NCBI GenBank assembly: GCA_032622095.1
Contig: CP136065.1
Location: 37,730,732-37,794,731 of the forward strand
Origin: Siphonodentalium dalli
Taxonomy: Eukaryota > Mollusca > Scaphopoda > Gadilida > Siphonodentaliidae
Length of the DNA stretch: 64,000 nt
Direction: 5' to 3'
Shown: in pieces, positions 48,290 through 58,619 of the stretch
Layout of the letters: the number at the start of each line of letters is the position of its first letter
How positions within the stretch are numbered: position 1 is the first letter of the stretch
Translations under genes and position numbers: made by a program
The notes under the pieces: model-generated
What the model was told of the DNA's origin: nothing
Seen by the model: only the letters and a program-made list of their open reading frames with translations
Database searches by the model: none

Positions 48290-51135
48290 ACCCATTTATG
48301 TTAAACAACTCGAACATTAAAACATATTAGTCTTCAAGTTATACGTCAGATTCGCGGGTAAATTAAATGAACAGGCGATACATGAAGTAAGCTCATTTAA
48401 ATCAATCACAATAGTCTCACAGTGTCGTCAAATATGTCAGAAATGGTTCATAGAATGGAACACATGTGGGTTATATTCCTTAAAGGTACACGTCCCGTAT
48501 GCATTTAAACCTAATTCTTCGTATCCATCAATAAAACGGTCTTTATTTTCAAAATTGTCTGAATGTCCATCGTTTAATAAATTCCTATTTAAAATGAAGC
48601 ATTTAAACTTAATCCATCAATAAAACGCTTTTTATTTTCAAAATTCCCCCTCATTTGACATACATGTTAGTAATATACATGCTTTAATTAATATAAAATT
48701 ACCCATTAACCACAGCATTGTAACACATTGGCCTTTAAGTTATACGTCACATATGCATGTACATTCCAAATTGGAGATCAAGTTATACGTCACATATTGG
48801 TGTGCATTCGATGGACATATAGACGTTAAAAGGATGCACTATTGGTGTGTGCATATTAAAGGAACACATTGTGTATGCCCCAGCGTTTTCAATATAACCT
48901 TCTTTGATAGTTTGATAACAACCTTTTAACAAAATGGTTCTTCAAGTTATACGGCACATACGCACATACATTTGATGCAACAATGTATGAATGAAGGTTT
49001 TTGATTTGTCATTACTTCAGAAATGGTTCATACAATGGACTACATTTGGGTCACATACCTTAAAGGTACAGGTAATTTATATCTAATTATTAGTATCCAT
49101 TAATAAAACGCTCTTTATTTTCAAAATTGTCTGAAGGTCCCTCGTTTTTTTAAGTTATACATTACGTTTGCATGTACGTTCGATGCATAAAGTTATACGT
49201 CACATGTACATTCGATGCAAGAGGTAACATATTGCACATTTGAACATATCAAACTGGTCACACTAGTACACCTGGGGCTAAGGTATTGATTTGTTTTTTA
49301 CTTCATAAATGGTTCCTATAGCATACTATTATAACTGTGTCTCATACCTTAAAGTAGGGTCCTGCGAATATTCGATATTCGATTCGAGATTCGATTCGAA
49401 AGTCAAATTCGATTCGAATTCGAGTCGAAATTGCCAACTCGAAATTTCGAATATACACTGATGGAAAAGTAGGCTGTTTACGGACAAGTACACACATCGA
49501 TCTTAGTTGTTTTTGTGCCATTTAATTACAGAAAATGATGTATATATGCACCTTATAATTATTATTGTACATCGCGATTATATATATTAAATATAAGTAT
49601 AGCCAGCAATTAGCCACTATAGGACTACTAAATACGCCTGAATTATAGCTTTGAACATGGTAGCCAAAAGCTCGGAGATCACCGATGGACCGACAACGCG
49701 CGTGAATAATAATAGCTATGAGACTGAGCAACCGCTAGCGTTATCCGCCGTCTATCCTTCTCCGATTCTGCATTATGTAGTATACATGTAGCTGAGAATT
49801 TGAACGACACGTGTTCCCGGCTTCGAAAAGTGCATTTTGGCGATGTTTTCATTTGAAGTTTACTTTCAATTTCGGAGCGTTCTTTGACACTTCTTTGATA
49901 AAATGTCGTTGTTATTCATGTTTATTTTAAACATGATAAAGCTGCAGGTAGCGCAGGAACTTACACATGAGATGAATGCAACCTGGTGTATAAATTGCAG
50001 GCATCTGGGACAATGACCCATCTATGGAATCATCTGTCCAAGAAGCATCCAGCACTACATAATCAAGTTACCCTGCGACTGTTGTTGCATCTTCAAATTT
50101 ATAACAACGGGTGATTCCGAATGTCGATTTGAAATTTTGCATGTACATGCAAACTGTACAAATTTCGCGTGATTTTAGTTCTGATAATCCGTTTAGTGGT
50201 TATATATTAATCGTCGTGACGGCCGCATTTTTTTAAATCTGCCTTTTTTTCTCGACAATTATCATTTGAAGTTAATAGTATTGCAAACGACGGTTCATCG
50301 CCACATAAGTTATGATGGAACTTCGTGCATGTAGTTGATAGAACGTTTCAATCGTCTAATCGTTGACAAAACATGCCCAATTGAGAATGTAACACACATA
50401 TATGATTCGATTCGACATTCGATTCGATATTCGATTCGATTTCCAGAATTCGATTCGATATTCGATTCGATCAAAATCTCCAATTCGCAGGACCCTACCT
50501 TAAAGGTACACGTCATTCAAACCTAATTCAGCTTATCTATCGACAAAAACGCTCAAAATGGTCTCTTTCCCCCTCGTTTACGATAGATTTTTATCAAGCT
50601 ACATGCTTTCATTCATATAGAATTGACGCGATGTATGTTAAACCACAACAATATAACAGATTAGCCTTCAAGTTATACGTCACATATGTATGTACATTCA
50701 ATGCACGAGGCAACCCTGTATCAATGGAGATTTTCTATAGTAATGTTGCATTGCATCATTATTTCTACAGAATGGCTCATACAATTGACCGTATTACGGT
50801 CACATGCCTTAGAGGTACACGTCACTTTAGGAAATTCTATAATTAGACAATACATTACACATTGGTTTGAACATATCAACCATAGTAAGTTCATTTTAAT
50901 TCAATGGGTCTTAAAGTTATACGTCACATATGCATGTACATTCGAGGTAATCCTGTATGGAAATGAAGGTGATGATTTGTTATTCATTTCATAAATAGTT
51001 CTTATAGCATACTATTATACCTGTGGACACATACCTTAAAGGTACACATCACTTATGCATTTAAACCTAATTCAGCGTATCCATCAATACAGACGCTCGT
51101 AGTATTGTAACCGAGGGGTCCCTTACCTTAAAGGT
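48290..51135 (+). repeat. Irregular higher-order repeat array
   Basis: Recurring modules in variable order: ttcaagttatacgtcacata + tgcatgtacattcgatgca (48336, 48740, 48780, 48945, 49190, 50665, 50920), ccttaaaggtacacgtcac (48480, 49060, 50500, 50805, 51030, 51125), catcaataaaacgctcttta + ttttcaaaattg (48530, 48612, 49100) and gaaatggttcatacaatgga (48440, 49020, 50770). The full unit is a few hundred bases and the copies are eroded. A hAT element interrupts it. Confidence 0.7.
49355..50497 (+). mobile_element. Non-autonomous hAT element with exact 8-bp target duplication
   Basis: CCTTAAAG lies on both sides (49347-49354 and 50498-50505). The terminal repeats begin TAGGGTCCTGCGAAT / ATTCGCAGGACCCTA, followed on each side by strings of attcgattcga. 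At about 50000-50065 a frame reads ASGTMTHLWNHLSKKHPALH, the second half of a BED zinc finger, the DNA-binding domain usual at the N-terminus of hAT transposases. The rest of the transposase is absent, so this is a deletion derivative of 1143 bases. Confidence 0.92.
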
Positions 51136-52254
51136 ATCCATCACATATAACTGTAAATTACCTGTAAATAGGCAACTTAATTATCTGCATTATGAATGTA
51201 TTTCGAATGGAATTGTTTATTTCTGTTAATGATAAGGTGTTATTTAGTTTAGAAAATGAGCCCTCACTCTTCACTTTGACTAATATGCTAGCATTGTATC
51301 ATTTAGAATGTCAAAATCTGGTCTAAAGCAGTCGTATTAGTTATATATATGGCAAATGTCCTTTCAAGTTATAACACATTAAAACTATGCTTCATCCGTA
51401 AATGTTACGTACATGGAATATGATAGGTATCCATGGCCTTATTTGGACATATAATCTAACCGGACGATGTTCATTCTCTAGTCGATTACATGTGTATAGG
51501 ATAGTGAGGGTAGAGACCCTTTGTCTGTTTATTTATATGGCCCTATAGTCTCAATTATGGGACCTTTGTCTGTGTATTTCTATGGCCATATAGTCTTAAT
51601 TTTGGGACCCTTAAATAAAACTGTTTGAATGTACTGATTATGAACTGGATTTGCTAGAATATTAAATTATATAACGAATAATGATGACTAAAGTATACTT
51701 TGAAACGAAAAAAAGAGGAGTGAGATGAGATAATTTATGCGGAAATGCAATGAGTGGAAAGTTCGAAACGAAATTGAGCAAGAAATAAAAGCTTGGTATA
51801 CTAGCTTCTTCTTCGTTCTGTGGTACAATTTTAGGAAGCTAATTTATGCGACTGGAATAGTTTCATACCGTTGTGCGATAGCGGAGTGCAATTAAAAACC
51901 AATGGTGGGTGATTAAAAAACTGTTGATTAAAACAGCATGATGGCTTATATTCGTCATATCCTTACTCTTCTGTTTCCTCCCACGAGGCCGTTTGTGTGG
52001 AGAAGAGCACGACTGCCAGTAAATTAAACATTAGTAAAATTAACAGGGTTCGATCACAAGCCACAGCTATATATAGTCCTACGCTATAATATTTCAATGA
52101 TTTAAAAAGAATTAATACACTTAAGTTCACTTGAAAAGTTTCTCTCCGCAAGCCTCTTGCTAAAATCACTCCAGTAAATATATCTCGTGAACAGAATAAT
52201 TAGCTCTAAACCCCAACAGACTGTCGATACTACAATAATTATAAGGCACTTTGG
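51136..52254. other. Intergenic; two units of the 46-kb tandem repeat at 51505-51612
   Basis: gagaccctttgtctgtttat + ttatatggccctatagtctc and its following variant match 45975-46160. No gene was recognised. Confidence 0.5.
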
Positions 52255-54345
52255 CATAACGGACCGCCCGGGCGCCCCATTGGCCCGTGGACTCTATACC
52301 TCGACGTTATAAGGTAGCGACATACCACCTGAGGGCGACCTAGACAATTTTACTCGCTCGCTCGCTCGTCTCCGGTCGGTGTTATTAACCCACGCAAATG
52401 CCGAAATAGGCTAAGAGAGCACGGGTGTCTTCGTGTGGTTTCTGACAGTATATTTTGATGATGCACGATAGTAATAGTGCACTACCACCTGGTGTGACAT
52501 CGAAATATTAACTCTCTGACGCATCCACGGCCGGTGTTATTAACCCATTAAAATCCGGTAAAATACCGTATCAACAATAAGAGCCCGGGACCATCCGGGT
52601 GAGCCCGGGCGCCCCCATGGGCACGTGGACACTATATCTCGACGTTATAAGGTAGCGACATACCACCTAAGATGACTTTAAGGGGTAACTGCGAGCAATA
52701 AAGAGTGTTCCTGGTGTAACAAAAAATAGTAGAGACGGGTCACCGGACCACGGGAATGTCATGGGATAGGCGCATACTGGCTGAGAATAAAGCATCACTT
52801 ACTTACCTTTGACTTCCGATGTCTTAAATTGGGATAATAAATTAGATTATCAATAAAGAGCGTTGACTATCAGTCTAGAAGATATGTGGGAAATTGGTGG
52901 TAAAACCATTGTATGAGAGAAAGGGTATTAGTCAGAGCTATGTCGTGTCTTGTTGTGTTTTGTTCATACATGTGGTAAATTGAATCAGGATAGAGGTGTT
53001 AGACGACAGTTATTTACAAATCAGACACCAATTTTCCACACGCTTTTTATATCATCATATAATCTATTAGTTCCACTTTAAATCAGTTGTAGTCAAAGCT
53101 AAGTAAGAAATGTTTTATTCTCAGTTCATTCATTATTCATGGATGGAACAGGAGATGATGCGCCTATCCCATGCCATTCCCCTGGCCAGGAATCCCATCT
53201 GTTACAATGTTCCTACACAAGGAATGCTCTTTATTGTTCATATAAGCCCCTTGAAGTCGTCTGGGGTTTTTTTTATCGCACAATGTCTCTTTCTCTTCCG
53301 GAGAATCGGTAATTAGGCTTCGGGATAAAAGGACGACACCCATTCTATACTATATGTATAATGAGGGTCACCACTTTCTGGTACGCGGGACTCAACCCCT
53401 CTCTCAACTGACATTCTTCTATCTCTTAAAGTCAAAACTAGCATAACCAAGATACTGTCAAAATGTCAACGAAAACACCCGCGTGCTCTCTCGACCAATA
53501 CAGTGTATGTACTTTACAGGTTTTGATGGGTTAATAACACTGGCCGTGGATGCGCGAGTGTGTCAATAGTTAAATGTCACACTCATGTAGTATTCCACTA
53601 CCAAATAACATCAAACTATACTGTCAAATTGTTCAAGGAGACACCCGGGCTCTTCCAATCAATACGGTATTTTTAGGGGTTAATTACATCTGCCGTGGAC
53701 GGGACAGTGAGTCAACATTTAGAAGTCACACTCATGTGGTATTGCACAACCACGCATCATCAACATATACTGTCCGAAACCACACGAAGACACCCGGGCT
53801 CTCCCGGGCTCTCTTAGCCAATATCGGCATTTGCGGGGTTAATAACACCGCGGCCGGAGACGAGCGAGGGAGTACATTTTTCTATGTTGACCTCATGGGG
53901 TATGTCGCTACCTTATAACGTCAATATATAGTGTCCACGGGCCCATAGGGGCGCCCGGACTCTCCCGGACGGTCCCGGCATCTCATTGGCTCTTTTTGTT
54001 TATACGGTATTTTACCGGATTTTGAGGGATTAATAACATCGGAAGTGGACGCGTCAGCGAGTCAGTTTGGTTTAAACATATTTATTACCAATAAGTATAT
54101 AACAATACAGATTGGCATTGGGATTGGAGGACAAGTGCGATCCACTTATACATAACCCCCTCTCCCAATTGCCGTTATAACACTGATACATAATAATTTG
54201 GGTTGTCAACACAATAGGTATAACATATTTACAAGTGTATACATACAGTATATCATTGTATATTATTTAAAGTATAGTTTGTATAGTCTCACCACCCCAC
54301 AAATTCTAAATAATTTCAATAATGATTTCAAGCGAGTCAGTATTT
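52255..54345. mobile_element. Large foldback array with inverted arms
   Basis: Left arm landmarks (gggcgcccc, gtggactctatacctcgacg, ttataaggtagcgacatacc, gtgttattaacccac, ggtaaaataccgtat) recur inverted in 53470-54080 (gtatgtcgctaccttataac, gggcgcccgg, tgggttaataacac, atacggtattttaccgg). The centre pairs as well: gggataggcgcat (52764) with atgcgcctatccca (53158), and aataaagagtg with tgctctttatt. The right arm holds about four tandem units of 180-200 bases. No transposase was identified. Confidence 0.75.
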
Positions 54346-54776
54346 CGATGTCACACTCAGGTGGTATTGTATTACCGCACGTCATCAAAATATACTGTGC
54401 GAAACCACGCGAAGACACCAGGGGTGCTATTCACCAAGCGAGACTATTTTATAAACCAGGTAGTTTATATGGTAGCGGCTGAACGCAAAGGTATCTTTGC
54501 TTTAGCGCAAACGACACACGCTGTCGATGGTGTGATTGATCCAATCTATCAGATTTGTCACCTGTCAATTGACGCCGTCTTACGACTAATTCATGAACAC
54601 TCACCGGCCACAATCAGCATGTATAGCGGTATAATTTTTGGGTATAATTGTGTGGAGACTCATGCTTGCGTTTATATATCTGCAGAATGAGTTTCAATGA
54701 TATTAATGAGGTTTTTTTTAATTAGCACAGTGTGAAAATGAAGAGCCAAGAAGATAACGTCTCAGAAGAATTTTGT

Positions 54777-55019
54777 TTATGTTTTGGTTCTGTTTGGATA
54801 TTTCCCTGCTATTTCCAAAGAAATTTCTTTCCATGCATCATTTTTCCGGCGCTGGTGAATGGTGCCGGTTTCTTTGTTCTTTAATATTTTGATTCTTCTC
54901 TCCACAATGCCCAAAAAAGTGTTACGCTCGTCGGCAGGGGGGGGGGGGGTCTGGAAAACAATTGCACATATAGGGCCCAAAAAGTTTTTTTTCCGACCCC
55001 GAGGGACCCACCACCTCAT
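54777..55019 (-). pseudogene. Fragment resembling a Myb/SANT-like DNA-binding domain
   Basis: A minus-strand frame of 80 codons. Its second half reads KNKETGTIHQRRKNDAWKEI + SLEIAGKYPNRTKT, the pattern (basic stretch, R-x-AW-x-x-I, then NRT before helix 3) of Myb/SANT-like or zeste-type domains carried by Harbinger transposons and related host proteins. The third helix (the KKKW part) is not seen downstream in frame, and the first 30 residues look unrelated. It is probably a remnant of a DNA transposon caught in the foldback. Recognition is by pattern only. Confidence 0.4.
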
Positions 55020-55123
55020 GTGTGCAAATTTGTTCCTCCAAATGTTAGGGGCCCACCCCCTTTCTCATGTTTTTATCAAAATTTCAGAGTTTTTTAGCCG
55101 TTCTTCAATAACTGTGTGCCGGT

Positions 55124-55544
55124 TGGGAAGACATCGCCGCGCCATATAGGATTATCCAATCAAGGTGATTGGCGTCGATCATAGATTGACCACCGGTCAC
55201 ATTAACATGCTGCGTGTAACAGTACACGTTTGTACACATTTCAACAACGAGCAACCGAGGAAAATGACGTGGGGCAAAATATACCACCGACGACATGAGG
55301 GGGTCTACAAAAAAAATCCGTATATAGGGTCGGGGTGGGTGGGTGGTCCAGAGGCCGAAACAATCGTGCTTGTAATTTGTTTCCAAAATGGTTTTTTTTT
55401 CAAACAATTTACAAGTACTGACCATGTAATGTTGTTTGTAAGCATGTGGTATCATGTTTGTTGGCATATGGCTATATAGACATCTATAGTGACTATTTAG
55501 CCTCAGATTTAGCAACATTCTGGATTTCACAGGATCCCGTCCCA
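55124..55544 (-). repeat. Inverted repeat arm, about 420 bp (left)
   Basis: It is nearly identical to the reverse complement of 56935-57353, with the landmarks gaagacatcgccgcgccata, accaccgacgacatgagggg and aggatcccgtccca. The minus-strand open frame through it (55105-55545) and the plus-strand frame through the partner arm are the same sequence read twice. No domain is recognised in it. Confidence 0.9.
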
Positions 55545-56934
55545 CTTCTCAGTGGAAAACCGTAATTTAGTAAAAAAAAATATAATGTATTACCCAGTTG
55601 TATTACCCGAATAAAAGTAATACAATAAAAAAAACTGTATCACAAATACTACATGGTGAATACTCAATGATGACTAGATATCATTGACCCGATTGTTGCA
55701 TAACATGAAATTGAAAAGGGTATCTCATAAATTTATAATGTCTGAAATACTGTCTTGTTCTGGCATGCAATCAAATTCATTCCTTCTGGTTATTTCTCAT
55801 CTTTTTAATGATTGCAAGTAATGTTAATTTGCAGCACTTATCCAAATAAAACTGAATTGGTTATGATGAATGGCCGTTACTGTTTATTGTTCAGACAATC
55901 CCAACTGAATGTGACGCTATTCTCCTTGAATTTACGAACTTCATCTTGAAGCTTAAATACTGCTCAACAAGACAAACTACAATACTAATTGTATACTGTT
56001 ATCGCTTACAAATAGATTAACTGAAATAATGTGATGCATTCAGATGCTTTGAGAAATGACATTCTTCAATGTCTTCAAAGTTCAAACTAAAATCAAGAAT
56101 AAAATCGACTGCAGACTCTAGTGCACAAATATACATACAAATGGTTGAGTTATAATAATGCAAAATGTGTTTACGGATGGAACCAAGTTGGTAGCTCTGG
56201 TAATCATCGACAGGCAAAACCTGTGATATGCAGTAATATCTGCACACATCCTTCCCGTATCGTTCAGGTCTATCACCATTCCAAACCACTTCAAAATTCG
56301 ACAACCGACACTTCAACTTATATGGCAAAAACTTTGTACGGATTGAATTTCATAAACAGGGCCCATGGATAACTCTGGTAGGCATTGGTACTCACAATCC
56401 GTGATATTATGCATATTCGTTCCCCATTTCTGGTCCGTCACATGTCATAGAGCATCAAAATATGACAACCGACTCTTGAGTTATGATGCAAACTGTTTGT
56501 ACGGACGGACACACGGACGGCTCGAGACGTCAACTATATATACCCGCCGACTAATATCGGGGGTATAATAACCATATATCTATGTGTATACCTAACCAAA
56601 ACAATTCCCCTCCTCACCCATCCTGGTGAATAAGACTAAAGAGTTCTTTGATCATGCACAAATAATTGTAGAACCCCTGACCTGTTAACACTATTTACAC
56701 TGGCCAGTGTTCTCTGTCAGACTAAACACGCTCGATATATTAAGGCTATAATGCGGTCTATGGCAATTTGTGACATACAGTGTACCTACACAATGCTTAG
56801 TATTGTTGTTAGATACTGGAAACACCTGGAAATACAGTTTGTTTTTCGTTTTTCTAACCTGTGCTTTACCGATTAAGGATGTTATTGCTTGAGTCTTAAT
56901 TTTACACACTTTGCTCCAAAAAAGGATAGTGGAA
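55545..56934. other. 1.39-kb spacer between the inverted arms
   Basis: From 56155 to 56575 there are two diverged units (gtagctctggtaatcatcga / taactctggtaggcattggt, cacatccttcccgt / cgttccccatttctggtccg, aaaattcgacaaccgac / aaaatatgacaaccgac), ending in acggacggacacacggacgg and tatatacccgccgac. This GGACGG-type ending is familiar from dispersed invertebrate repeats. No gene was recognised. Confidence 0.45.
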
Positions 56935-57353
56935 TGGGACGGGATCCTGTGAAATCCAGAATGTTGCTAAATCTGAGGCTAAATAGTCACTATAGATGTC
57001 TATATAGCCATATGCCAACAAACATGATACCACATGCTTACAAACAACATTACATGGTCAGTACTTGTAAATTGTTTGAAAAAAAACCATTTTGGAAAAA
57101 AATTACAAGCACGATTGTTTCGGCCTCTGGACCACCCACCCACCCCGACCCTATATACGGATTTTTTTTGTAGACCCCCTCATGTCGTCGGTGGTATATT
57201 TTGCCCCACGTCATTTTCCTCGGTTGCTCGTTGTTGAAATGTGTACAAACGTGTACTGTTACACGCAGCATGTTAATGTGACCGGTGGTCAATCTATGAT
57301 CGACGCCAATCACCTTGATTGGATAATCCTATATGGCGCGGCGATGTCTTCCC
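56935..57353 (+). repeat. Inverted repeat arm, about 420 bp (right)
   Basis: It is the partner of 55124-55544. Differences are few and include small changes at the poly-A/T run near 57080-57100. Confidence 0.9.
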
Positions 57354-57524
57354 ATCGATATGTCCACCGATATCTTCGCATTGAGCGTCGCCTCGTAAAA
57401 CTACCTGGACTATATTATAAACCCAGCCGGTGAATAGCACCCCAGGGCTCTCCCGTCGTGGCATTTTTTGAAGTTGCGTCCATTTTGACAGCCATTTCAT
57501 GGCCGCGATTGTTTTATTTATATC

Positions 57525-57902
57525 CTATCTCCCTACTTTACGACAGTTCCCTGGGTACCACTGTTGGGCTAAATAATTAAAGACTAAGACATATTTGCGT
57601 AATGGCAATTCTTTAATCGAATTACCGAAATTAAGACAACCATCGGCATGTGGCGCGGCCCCGATTGAACAATATGCAACCTGGGTGTACCACGCCACAC
57701 GCCTAAACCAAAAAAGGTATGGCACGGCACCGGGTCGTGCCATACTAAGCACTAACCTGTCACTGGAGGAAGAGGGGGGGCAGAAGCCCACACCTGAAAG
57801 GGTGGGATGGCGGGTAGAAATTATTGACCTTGTGGTCTGTGCGAAATTCGTTTGAATGGGCAGTCGGGTATCGACAACGTCACCACGAAGACAATCAATC
57901 AA
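57525..57902 (-). other. Minus-strand open frame, unrecognised, probably repeat-borne
   Basis: A 125-codon frame with GVGFCPPSSSSDRLVLSMAR, PGAVPYLFWFRRVAWYTQVA and YCSIGAAPHADGCLNFGN. Composition is coding-like, and the surrounding DNA is GC-richer than its neighbours. A 10-base perfect stem (gtatggcacg / cgtgccatac) sits at about 57717-57744. I recognise no domain. It may be part of a dispersed repeat rather than a gene. Confidence 0.25.
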
Positions 57903-58011
57903 TCAAGGTACCCGACTTTCTCGTGGTTGGCGCTCAGATGTTCACTTGACCTCGAAATTTCTAAACCGCTGACCCCGGTCGCAGGTCGATACAATATTAA
58001 GGTCGACCGTC

Positions 58012-58018
58012 TATAAAA
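58012..58018 (+). promoter_or_regulatory. Possible TATA box (TATAAAA) upstream of the receptor gene
   Basis: TATAAAA lies about 600 bases before the ATG and about 430 before the leader intron, in the right orientation. In AT-rich DNA this word is common, so it is only suggestive. Confidence 0.2.
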
Positions 58019-58448
58019 ATCTCTTCCTTCGTAAAATTTATTTTTCTGTCCGTGTCACTCTATTGGCGCTCATAATATAATTTCGCGACGTTTATTTACT
58101 ACCTACAGACAACCGTAAAATCGGCGACAAAACCCTGTAACAAAAAAATGACTTATTTTTAGTGGAAACGTTGTCTGGCTCTGAGAAGTTGTAACAAATG
58201 TTCTCCAGTTTGGATTTTCTTTGATTTTGGATATGTTAATCTACAATTTTGCCCGCGTCGAATGACACCAACATCACTTCACTAACAATTTCGTCCGGTT
58301 TCGGCCCCGACATTGGATAACGCGACTAGACTGGATGTCATGCATACAATTTCGTGATTTAATGTATGACATTATATATTCGCTCGCTAAGTTTAGCTGC
58401 AGTGTTATTGACATTTGTGTTGCATTTTGTGAATATATTAGATATTAT

Positions 58449-58514
58449 GTGAGTAAATGATATATTATTAAAATTTGAATCGTGTATATATGTGTGGTTG
58501 TTTTCCAATTACAG
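58449..58514 (+). other. Probable 66-base intron in the 5' leader
   Basis: Donor GTGAGTAAATG follows tattat, and the acceptor is ttgttttccaattacag|G. Both match animal consensus well. Removing it leaves a leader that contains an in-frame TGA at 58575-58577 before the ATG. Confidence 0.6.
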
Positions 58515-58619
58515 GAAACTCAACGACTAACAACGCCAGCTCATAGATAGCGTGCTGTGTAAATTCCATTTATTTGAACACTGAAGGTTAGCTGTGACTA
58601 CGTTGAAATATTATGTGAA

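Larger units (their letters stand above)
54400..57450. mobile_element. Second, nested foldback of about 3 kb
   Basis: ggggtgctattcacc...tataaaccaggtag at 54420-54467 is matched inverted at 57400-57450 (ctacctggactatattataa + accc...ggtgaatagcacccc). Inside this lie the longer arms 55124-55544 and 56935-57353. The left outer arm is continuous with the tandem units of the preceding array, so the element sits within or beside it. Confidence 0.65.

Noticed and set aside
55105-57433. Two similar open frames (146 and 113 codons) that looked like gene paralogues
   Set aside because: They are the two arms of one inverted repeat. The shared peptide follows from DNA identity, and the frame is lost at the poly-A run in one arm.
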